Assembly: GCF_014694455.1 (NCBI RefSeq)
Contig: NZ_JAAUWT010000009.1
Coordinates: 1 to 64,000 of the forward strand
Direction: 5' to 3'
Origin: Vibrio sp. S9_S30
GTDB taxonomy: Bacteria; Pseudomonadota; Gammaproteobacteria; Enterobacterales; Vibrionaceae
Length of the DNA: 64,000 bases
Both the position numbers and the translations under genes were made by a program. The notes under the pieces were generated by a model, which searched no databases, was not told the DNA's origin, and saw only the letters and a program-made list of their open reading frames with translations. Numbering within the stretch: position 1 is the first letter of the stretch; each line of letters opens with the position of its first letter. Below, piece by piece: positions 33,876 through 40,862 of this stretch.

Positions 33876-34130
33876 GCTACTTCCTTATTTATTATCGATT
33901 TTGTTTGTTCTTTATTTATCTATATCAACATAGAATCCAGAAGTAAAAATGGCGAGAATGATTAGGCGATGCCATTCATAAGATATATTTTTATTAAATT
34001 CATTGAGTTAATTTTCTTTGGGGTAAATACCGTATTGAAAAGTGCAATCCATTAAAAGGAAAAGCCATATCTATATATCTCCCTTTATTTAATATGGACA
34101 TGCGATCCTACACTCGAAGGGAATAGGTAA
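33876..34130. promoter_or_regulatory. Divergent promoter region hpaH / flavin reductase
   Basis: This AT-rich 255-base spacer must hold promoters for the minus-strand degradation genes and the plus-strand hydroxylase genes. It is the natural place for HpaA or other regulator sites, but I could not assign a specific operator. No open frame is supported. Confidence 0.55.
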
Positions 34131-34640
34131 ATGGAACAGGATAACCAAAAAAAATTCAGAGATGCTATGTCGAACCTTGCGGCAGCGGTGAACATTGTAA
34201 CCACAGGTGGGCAAGCTGGGTTGGGGGGCATTACTGCCACGGCTGTGTGCTCGGTAAGTGACGCTCCAGCCACCATGTTAGTGTGTGTTAACCAGCAATG
34301 TGGCAGCCATGATAAGTTTCGTGAAAATCAACATATCTGCATAAACATTTGCAGTGAAGAGCAAGAGACTATGTCGTATCACTTTGCGGGTATGACCAAG
34401 CTACCGATGGAAGAAAGATTTGCACTGCCCGAATGGAAACTGACTGAAAAAGGCGTGCCGAAACTCGAAGGGGCAATAGCCAATTTAGAAGGAAAAATTA
34501 AAAGCGTAAACGAAGTTGGAACCCATTCTGTATTTTTTGTCGAAATAGAAAATATTGATATTAATTCAAGTAAAGATGCACTTATTTATTTTAATAGAGA
34601 GTTTAGAACCGTAAAAATCGGCGCAGAAAAGGCCGCTTAA
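34131..34640 (+). CDS. hpaC: Short flavin reductase of a two-component monooxygenase (HpaC-like)
   Basis: The 169-residue protein is a flavin reductase of the HpaC/flavin-reductase-like FMN-binding fold. It has FRDAMSNLAAAVNIVTTGGQAGLGGITATAVCSVSDAPATMLVCVN, then a segment ending FRENQHICINIC, and a C-terminal beta part. It supplies reduced flavin to the oxygenase encoded 50 bases downstream. It lacks the extra C-terminal MarR-like regulatory domain of the Acinetobacter C1 reductase, although the neighbouring oxygenase is of the C2-like type. An AGGTAA-type site precedes the ATG. Confidence 0.88.
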   Translation: MEQDNQKKFRDAMSNLAAAVNIVTTGGQAGLGGITATAVCSVSDAPATMLVCVNQQCGSHDKFRENQHICINICSEEQETMSYHFAGMTKLPMEERFALPEWKLTEKGVPKLEGAIANLEGKIKSVNEVGTHSVFFVEIENIDINSSKDALIYFNREFRTVKIGAEKAA

Positions 34641-34690
34641 ATTGGAAAGTACCAACACTTCTTTGAAAAATACAATAATGTGAGACAACG

Positions 34691-35860
34691 ATGAAGACGA
34701 ATAACCCATTACTCGACGAACTGAATAAAATCCTTCCTACCATTGCTGACAATGCCGCCATAGCCGAGCGAGACCGAACGCCACCGGAAGTGAACATACG
34801 CTTATTAAAAAGCATTAACTTTCACCGCGCTTTACAGCCTAAAGCCTACGGTGGGCTGGAAGTGTCTTTGCCGGAATTTACAAACTGCGTTGCCGCGTTA
34901 GCAGGCGCGTGCGGTGGCACCGCGTGGGCGGCAAGTTTGCTTTCTACCCACAGCCACCAAATGGCGATGTTTTCCAAGCAGGCGCAAGAAGAATTTTGGG
35001 GCGAGAACCCAGATGCGACCGCCAGCAGCAGTATTGCACCATTTGGCAAAGCGGTGGAAGTTGAAGGCGGGGTCTTGTTCAACGGGCATATGCGCTGGAG
35101 CAGCGGTTGCGACCATGCTGAGTGGGCGATTGTCGGTTTTTGGCGTGAAGGTATTCAAGGCGAACGAATCTATTCATTCGGTGTGGTGCCGCGCAGCGAA
35201 TACCGCATTCAAGACGACTGGTTTGCAGCTGGCATGAAATCTAGCGGCACCAAAACCCTGATCATCGAAGATGTGTTCATTCCAGAACACCGCATAGAAG
35301 CCGCGAAAGACATGATGGAAGGGAAATCAGCAGGGTTTGGTTTATACCCAGACAGCAACATCTTTTACGCGCCTTATCGCCCCTATTTTGCTTGCGGATT
35401 TTCCGCGATCAGCCTTGGCATTGCCGAGCGCATGCTACAAGTGTTTAAAGAGAAAACCAAAAACCGCGTGCGCGCTTATACCGGCGTGAACGTTGGTGGC
35501 GCGACGCCTGCATTAATGCGCCTTGCGGAATCGACTCACCAAGTGAACGCTGCGCGAGCCTTTCTAGAAAAAACATGGGAGCAGCACAAAGAATACGGCG
35601 AGCAAAAACGCTACCCAGATCGCGAAACACTAGCACACTGGCGAACAAACCAAGCCTACGCAGTAAAAATGTGCATTGAAGCCGTAGACCGTTTGTTTGA
35701 GGCGATGGGCGGCAATTCATGGTTTGAAGACAACGAAGCCCAGCGCCTATTCAGAGACTCGCACATGACAGGCGCACACGCCTACACCGACTACGATGTA
35801 TGCGCTCAGATCTTTGGCCGAGAGCTCATGGGGCTAGAACCCGACCCTTCCATGGTTTAA
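34691..35860 (+). CDS. Flavin-dependent monooxygenase of the acyl-CoA dehydrogenase fold (C2/HsaA-like)
   Basis: The 389-residue protein has the acyl-CoA-dehydrogenase fold of group D flavin monooxygenases such as the Acinetobacter 4-hydroxyphenylacetate 3-hydroxylase oxygenase (C2) and HsaA. An N-terminal helical domain is followed by a beta domain with FNGHMRWSSGCDHAEWAIVGF (flavin-facing Ser) and a C-terminal helical domain ending in RDSHMTGAHAYTDYD. Paired with the reductase next door and facing the hpa genes, it should hydroxylate 4-hydroxyphenylacetate to homoprotocatechuate. It is not homologous in length or layout to the 520-residue HpaB of enterobacteria. Confidence 0.82.
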   Translation: MKTNNPLLDELNKILPTIADNAAIAERDRTPPEVNIRLLKSINFHRALQPKAYGGLEVSLPEFTNCVAALAGACGGTAWAASLLSTHSHQMAMFSKQAQEEFWGENPDATASSSIAPFGKAVEVEGGVLFNGHMRWSSGCDHAEWAIVGFWREGIQGERIYSFGVVPRSEYRIQDDWFAAGMKSSGTKTLIIEDVFIPEHRIEAAKDMMEGKSAGFGLYPDSNIFYAPYRPYFACGFSAISLGIAERMLQVFKEKTKNRVRAYTGVNVGGATPALMRLAESTHQVNAARAFLEKTWEQHKEYGEQKRYPDRETLAHWRTNQAYAVKMCIEAVDRLFEAMGGNSWFEDNEAQRLFRDSHMTGAHAYTDYDVCAQIFGRELMGLEPDPSMV

Positions 35861-36018
35861 GCCGCCTACTCGCTTAGAACGCCAATCCCTTTGGTTCGGG
35901 CTTCGCCTTTTCCACCGTGGCTCGCTTTTTCATTCGAAGCGAGCTGCGTTTGTCTTTCCAAAGAATGGTGTTCCAGTAGCCTAAACACATTTAATGAGAA
36001 TAATTATCAATAAAATGT
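35861..36018. promoter_or_regulatory. Spacer with upstream Fur box
   Basis: The spacer after the monooxygenase gene holds no gene. A strong Fur-box match, AATGAGAATAATTATC at 35993-36008, lies 11 bases before the -35 hexamer of ryhB. It agrees with 14 of 16 positions of the matching part of the Fur consensus. Confidence 0.75.
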
Positions 36019-36047
36019 TTGACAATATAAATGAGAATGATTATTGT
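36019..36047 (+). promoter_or_regulatory. Fur-controlled ryhB promoter
   Basis: A consensus -35 TTGACA (36019-36024) is separated by 17 bases from a -10 TATTGT (36042-36047). A second Fur box, AATGAGAATGATTATT at 36030-36045, overlaps the -10 element. Iron-loaded Fur bound here would block transcription. Confidence 0.8.
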
Positions 36048-36053
36048 TTGTTT

Positions 36054-36259
36054 CGTCGAAAGGGAAAAAGAACCGGTTTGTCATAGAGTTGAATCATTTA
36101 ACTCGGCACTTTTTAAAGTAGTGGTAAATCGAATCTGGATTTCTTTGACACGACATTGCTCACATTGCTTCCAGTGTAATTTATAGCTTATGGAAAGGTT
36201 GGCTTAGTTTCGACCTTACTCAATTTTGCTAAGCGACACATCTTTATGTGTCGCTTTTT
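36054..36259 (+). ncRNA. ryhB: RyhB iron-sparing small RNA
   Basis: The sequence CACGACATTGCTCACATTGC at 36149-36168, continuing as TTCCAGT to 36175, is the highly conserved target-pairing core of enterobacterial and Vibrio RyhB. It is preceded by a Fur-box promoter. It ends in a rho-independent terminator (AAGCGACACA with its complement at 36231-36256, then a T-rich tail). The inferred length, about 205 bases, fits the long RyhB of Vibrio rather than the 90-base E. coli form. Under iron starvation it should pair, with Hfq, to messages of iron-using proteins and change their stability. The 5' end is placed seven bases after the -10 and is approximate. Confidence 0.9.
36231..36259 (+). terminator. 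ryhB terminator
   Basis: A perfect 10-base-pair stem (AAGCGACACA with its complement) with a six-base loop, followed by TTTCTTTTC-type U-rich sequence. Confidence 0.85.
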
Positions 36260-36870
36260 CTTTTCTGCGTTCCTGCTTTTTCTCCTTTCTTTTCATTTGC
36301 TTGGCGATTTTTTTCTATCTTGGTAGGCGTTGTGATGAAATACACCCGAACGGATTCTACTTTCCTTTGGGGCGGTACACGGCATACTTCACCCTTTATA
36401 TTAGTTGTCGCCGTTTTTGGGTAATCTCCGCTACCGCAGAACTACTTGAAATAGCCGCTAACCTCTTTCAGCCCACTTAGCGTTTGTTGCTTCCATCTAC
36501 CTACTTGTAAATGAACACTGAAATTTTAGGCTTAACGTGGAAATGGACAAAAGCGTGTTAGTCACTCTATGAAAATCTAACTTGCTTCACTTCAGTAGGA
36601 AAAAGCAAGGCCATTCTCCATTCTCCAGACTTACAAGCAGAAAGAGCTAGTTGTGTGAAAAAGTTACTCAAGTAACAGAGAGTTGAAACTGAAATGATTC
36701 ACCACTGGTTTACATTCAACAAACCTCAATAAATCTAAATAAATAAGTGACTTACAATAGTGACAGGACCATAAAACTTGAATATCCTAAGGTGGCTTAT
36801 TGGCTACTGCACTAGTTATAACGGCAAGGTGCAATCATCAAATTATTAGCGTTTAGTCGGAGAACTAACA
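36260..36870. other. Intergenic region between ryhB and the helicase operon
   Basis: About 610 bases without a supported gene. An 84-codon frame at 36226-36480 overlaps the ryhB terminator and is discounted. The last bases hold a ribosome-binding site (CGGAG) for the helicase gene. It may contain a boundary of inserted DNA but no clear attachment repeats were found. Confidence 0.5.
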
Positions 36871-38874
36871 ATGTCAGATTATTGCTTTTTTACACCAGAG
36901 TCGCTCGAGAGAGTTGAATCAGCCGGATTACGCGACGTTCTAACCGACTATTCAAATGAATTAAAGAAGCAGATTTATGTTCTCGCTCGCCCATTGTCTA
37001 AAGAAGACTTGGAGTATGAATATGATCAAGCAGTTGTTATTTTCTCTTCTGGTTCCAACCCATGCTTTATCAACTTGTCTGATGATGAAGAAGAAGAGAA
37101 CGAGGACTTCGAAGACTTCATCGATGATTTCATTGATGACATAGCATTTCTTTCTGAAAAGTTTGAATATAGAAAGAAAATAGGACGTAAAAAAGCATGG
37201 AAGCATCTTTTTAAAAACGCTAAAAAAGACAGTTTTAACCTTCCTCAGCTCATTATCGACAATCCTGTAGATAAGAGGATGTCTGACTTAATCACATCCC
37301 TAGTGATTGGTAGCATCAACGATGTTTCAAAAATAAGCCTTACAACAACTAATCTCTTAGATACTGTCAAATCTAAAATAGTTCTCTTCGATACCGACCA
37401 AACTGGTTTTGTTTATAAAATGGGCACGGGTAAGAAATTTGTAATCCAAGGATTAGCTGGCTCAGGTAAAACCGAACTCTTACTCCATAAAATCAAAGAG
37501 CTATATTCAAATGAACAAGACGCCAGAATAGCGTTTACATGTTTCAACAAAATACTAGCGTCCAGTATGAAAAAGCGCATCCCTGAATTCTTTAACTTCA
37601 TGAAAGTTGAAAGACAAATTGAGTGGGACGAAAAATTATTCTGTTTTAGTTCATGGGGTAATGGAAACGCACCATTCTCAGGAATGTACCGTTATATCTG
37701 TCATAAGTATGACATTCCATTTGGAACTCTTAGAACTGGTTCTTTAGAGTTTTTCAGTAAAGAAGCTGTACGATTACTAAGAGAACGCATTGAGAGCGGG
37801 GAGCAACACGAATTTATTTTCGATTATGTCTTCATAGATGAAAGTCAGGACTTTGGTGAAAGCTTCATAGAACTGTGCGAATTAATTACCGAGAGTAAAG
37901 TTTTTGTAGCCGGCGATGTTTTTCAGAATATATTTCGTCCAATAGATGACTCTGTACGTCATGCAAACCTTGTTTTAAAAAAGTGTTATCGCACAGACCC
38001 TAAAAACCTAATGTTCTCACATGCTCTCGGTATGGGGTTATATGAACAACCTGTACTTAGATGGCTCCAAGACAACGAATGGGCAGCATGTGGCTATAAC
38101 TACTCAGAGGAAAACGGGAAAGCTATCGTAAGTCGAGACGCTTTAAGTAGATTTGAAGATATTCCTGAAGATTATAAATCCACCTCATTACATGTAGTCG
38201 AAAAAGGAGCATCAATATCAAATTCGATTGTTCAGGTTATCGAGCGTATTGTAGAACAGCATAACACCGTGACTCCTGGTGATATAGCTGTTCTGTTTTT
38301 AGACAAAAGTAGCTACATATACGACGAAATCCCAACACTGACTAATGAAGTTGAAAGTAAGTTTGGGTGGGATGTAAACATATCTCATGAGAGTAAAACC
38401 ACAGACTCTTCAAAAATGTTTATTTCCAATATAAACAACGCTAAAGGTTTGGAGTTTCCGTTCGTTATTTGTTTTGCTCTCAATCTTCATAGGGGCACTT
38501 ACTTTAGAAATGGCCTTTACACGATGATGGCTCGCTCTTTCTTAGAAAGCCACTTGGTAGTAAGCGACAGCACTGATGCAGACCTACTCACAGCCTTAGA
38601 AGATGGAATGGAATGCATGAATGCGAATGGTTACATGAGTCTTCGTATACCACCACCTGAAGAAGTCGAAAGCCAAAACTCTCTACTCATTTGGAATGAG
38701 TCCCCATCTATCGAGGACAAAGTAAAAGAGTTTTGCGATGAGAAAGGAGCATCCCCACGCTTAAAGGCTAAGCTAATTCAGCGTATGAATAATCTAATGG
38801 ATGGTCTTGAAGAAGACGATGATTACTTCACCGACATGATTAATGCGGAATACAGAAGATTTGTTAAGTTATGA
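36871..38874 (+). CDS. SF1 (UvrD-like) helicase-type ATPase of unknown system
   Basis: The 667-residue protein has an N-terminal region of about 180 residues without known motifs, including an acidic stretch at 70-90. A UvrD/Rep-like SF1 motor follows: motif I GLAGSGKTE at 194-202, motif II FIDESQDF at 321-328, motif III AGDVFQNIF at 347-355, KKCYRT at 370-375, and a late NNAKGLEFPFVICF (motif V). The motor is shorter than UvrD and lacks large accessory domains. It overlaps the next gene by four bases. Stand-alone SF1 helicases paired with a small unknown protein are frequent in phage-defence islands, but I cannot match this pair to a named system. Confidence 0.8.
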   Translation: MSDYCFFTPESLERVESAGLRDVLTDYSNELKKQIYVLARPLSKEDLEYEYDQAVVIFSSGSNPCFINLSDDEEEENEDFEDFIDDFIDDIAFLSEKFEYRKKIGRKKAWKHLFKNAKKDSFNLPQLIIDNPVDKRMSDLITSLVIGSINDVSKISLTTTNLLDTVKSKIVLFDTDQTGFVYKMGTGKKFVIQGLAGSGKTELLLHKIKELYSNEQDARIAFTCFNKILASSMKKRIPEFFNFMKVERQIEWDEKLFCFSSWGNGNAPFSGMYRYICHKYDIPFGTLRTGSLEFFSKEAVRLLRERIESGEQHEFIFDYVFIDESQDFGESFIELCELITESKVFVAGDVFQNIFRPIDDSVRHANLVLKKCYRTDPKNLMFSHALGMGLYEQPVLRWLQDNEWAACGYNYSEENGKAIVSRDALSRFEDIPEDYKSTSLHVVEKGASISNSIVQVIERIVEQHNTVTPGDIAVLFLDKSSYIYDEIPTLTNEVESKFGWDVNISHESKTTDSSKMFISNINNAKGLEFPFVICFALNLHRGTYFRNGLYTMMARSFLESHLVVSDSTDADLLTALEDGMECMNANGYMSLRIPPPEEVESQNSLLIWNESPSIEDKVKEFCDEKGASPRLKAKLIQRMNNLMDGLEEDDDYFTDMINAEYRRFVKL

Positions 38875-39527
38875 GTACATTTTACTTCAATGACATTCCC
38901 CCACATGTTTTAAATAGGCTGATCGCCGTAAGGGAACCTGTCGATAATTTATGGAACGTGTTGGTAGTCGTTGAGGCCATAAACTGTGCCCCACAGTACC
39001 ATCAAATTACTTATGACCCGTTTGATGTGGCAGTTTTCACTCAAAACTGCCAAAGATTCTTGGTACAAAAGGAGGATGGCTATTTCTCAATGTCGAACCC
39101 CTTTCAAGTAATCATTCAAGACGACACTATGCTTTTTAACTGTGACCAACTTCAGGAGCAAGTTGGTGGCATGCTAATATCTATACTAAAGAATGCTATC
39201 ACCACATTTAAGAATGAAGGGCATTCACATGAGAACATTATCGTTTCAATCTCAGAGAACTTTAGTCTAGATGTCCAAGAGAGCATTAGATACTACGATA
39301 CCTTTGCATCGTTAATATCTGAAGAACATGGTTATTTTAGATTTGATGACGACCCTGACAACATCAACGGCAACATTCATCCTCGATATCACTTTGATAT
39401 TTTTTGCACTAATTCATCAGCACTGAAAGTTGGAACGCCTAGCCTTGCTGGCACTGACTATTTCTTAGCCTTAGCTGACAAAACGGTTGATAAGAAATAT
39501 CTCGCAGATAGCACTCAAGTTTTATAA
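38871..39527 (+). CDS. Unknown partner of the SF1 helicase-like protein
   Basis: The 218-residue acidic protein starts in an ATGA overlap with the helicase gene, so the two are translationally coupled and probably work together. It has no signal peptide or membrane segment. It shows alternating strand/helix patterns (for example LWNVLVVVEAINCAP and HENIIVSISENF) and few basic residues. I do not recognise a family or catalytic motif. A terminator follows directly. Confidence 0.7.
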   Translation: MSTFYFNDIPPHVLNRLIAVREPVDNLWNVLVVVEAINCAPQYHQITYDPFDVAVFTQNCQRFLVQKEDGYFSMSNPFQVIIQDDTMLFNCDQLQEQVGGMLISILKNAITTFKNEGHSHENIIVSISENFSLDVQESIRYYDTFASLISEEHGYFRFDDDPDNINGNIHPRYHFDIFCTNSSALKVGTPSLAGTDYFLALADKTVDKKYLADSTQVL

Positions 39528-39532
39528 GTTTG

Positions 39533-39557
39533 GCCTCCAATTATTTGGAGGCTTTCT
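39533..39557 (+). terminator. Terminator of the helicase operon
   Basis: An 8-base-pair stem (GCCTCCAA with its complement) with a TTAT loop and TTTCTC tail starts six bases after the stop. Confidence 0.8.
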
Positions 39558-40048
39558 CTAACTGAGTCAAATACTCATCGCAAAAGTATGCACTGATGTT
39601 AGTCGTAAGTCATTTAGGGGCAAAAGTGATTCAGCCAAAAACCTACTGGCTTTTTAATAGACAGTCCCTTCTTAGCACTAAAATTTCATTCGATATGTAG
39701 CGAGTTATCTCTATGTATGCTTATCCGTTGACAGTTCTAAACAATGTACAACCGATGATTGGAGCTGTATTCCCTACCAATTCAAATCGTATTCCGTCGC
39801 TTTTCTGCCTCCCTTTTGGCAATCGTTGTTTTTTCGATAAAGAGGTTCGCCAGCAACAAACCCGACAATCTTTTTCTCAATTTATAGGAATGTTCGTTAG
39901 TTCTTCTAGGTTACAAGAACCTCATTGAGCCGTGTAACTATCAAGAAAGTCAGTTTCAGCTTTCTATGAAGGCTACCGAATATGAAGGCAAACAATATGG
40001 CCAAGCTAAAATTCGCCTGTAGACTTATAGTTTTTTAGGCTCAATACA
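39558..40048. other. Intergenic stretch without supported gene
   Basis: About 490 bases. A 71-codon frame at 39713-39928 lacks a ribosome-binding site and recognisable composition and is not called. No repeat or RNA was recognised. Confidence 0.4.
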
Positions 40049-40558
40049 ATGAAAATACTATGCTTTATTGTTGTATACGCTTTATTTTTGGGGTCTATCA
40101 AAGCAAAGGAAGGTCATTTTATTAAAACAAATAGATATGAACTCACTCCTGAAATAAGTGGAAAACTTGTATCAGAAGGTACTCCAATAGCAGGTGCAGT
40201 TATTGAATTAGCAATTGGAGCTATGGGAGATACACGGGTCCATCAAAGCATCACTGACCAAAATGGGAGTTTTTATTTTGACGAGGTGGTATTTAATAAA
40301 CTAAATAGCCTTGGTGTGTTTGATGAACAATTGGTGAGTGTCTCAATTGATACTGATATCGGAGATAAAAACATTAAAATCTGGCGGACGATGACAGCTG
40401 GTTATCGTTTCAAGCCTTTCATGGTTAATAATTTGTCCAATCTTGCGTGTGATGTGAACTCGGATTTACAGTATTTCATTTTCTCTATAGACGGTAATGA
40501 CTATGAAGTTCATAGCGTCTGCGATCTACAAGGAAGCGACGAATCTGGCAAATATTAA
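40049..40558 (+). CDS. Secreted protein with a carboxypeptidase-regulatory/transthyretin-like domain
   Basis: The 169-residue precursor has a signal peptide (residues 1-19, near SIKA-KE). Residues 35-95 have the beta-sandwich pattern ISGKLVSEGTPIAGAVIEL, then DQNGSFYFDEV, which is typical of carboxypeptidase-regulatory-like or CNA-B-like modules. The C-terminal 60 residues contain two Cys. It resembles small Vibrio proteins of the DUF6795 kind, but the assignment is tentative. It stands alone. Confidence 0.6.
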   Translation: MKILCFIVVYALFLGSIKAKEGHFIKTNRYELTPEISGKLVSEGTPIAGAVIELAIGAMGDTRVHQSITDQNGSFYFDEVVFNKLNSLGVFDEQLVSVSIDTDIGDKNIKIWRTMTAGYRFKPFMVNNLSNLACDVNSDLQYFIFSIDGNDYEVHSVCDLQGSDESGKY

Positions 40559-40862
40559 AAAGAGTAAGTGTGTCGATTCCTACCTTTATCGACGTTGATG
40601 ACTAGTATTCACTCCTACCCAAGCCACCCAAAACCCCCACCCAATAAAAATGCAATACTGACCGCAGTTGGTTATATTTTGTTCAAACGATCGGCGGAAT
40701 TGCCTTTTATGATGGTTGCCCCACACCCGATGCGTTGTCTCTATGCTAACTTATTGAATATAGGTGGCTAAAATTTGTCACTCTTTTGTCGCCGCATAGC
40801 CTAGTTGGGCTCTGTCATTTGATCGAGAATACAAGAATTACAATCTAGTGAAAGGAGTCGTT
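40559..40862. other. Intergenic region upstream of the Lon-like gene
   Basis: About 300 bases with no supported gene. It must carry the promoter of the protease gene, whose AAAGGAG site is at 40851-40857. A 67-codon frame at 40568-40771 is rejected. Confidence 0.5.

Noticed and set aside
36226..36480. 84-codon frame after the hydroxylase genes
   Set aside because: It starts inside the ryhB region, covers the terminator stem and encodes a Phe/Leu/Ser-rich product typical of T-rich non-coding DNA.
36231..39840. Possible attachment-site repeat pair around the helicase operon
   Set aside because: Only an 11-base T/C-rich match (near TTTTCTGC) was seen on the two sides, which is expected by chance in such sequence.
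39713..39928. 71-codon frame between the helicase operon and the secreted protein gene
   Set aside because: No ribosome-binding site, no recognisable composition or motif.
36260..40048. Integron-type recombination sites around accessory genes
   Set aside because: No attC-like core (inverse GTTRRRY sites with paired arms) and no integrase gene could be found.
40568..40771. 67-codon frame upstream of the Lon-like gene
   Set aside because: Weak start context, Pro/Ser-rich product without pattern; lies in the promoter region of the next gene.
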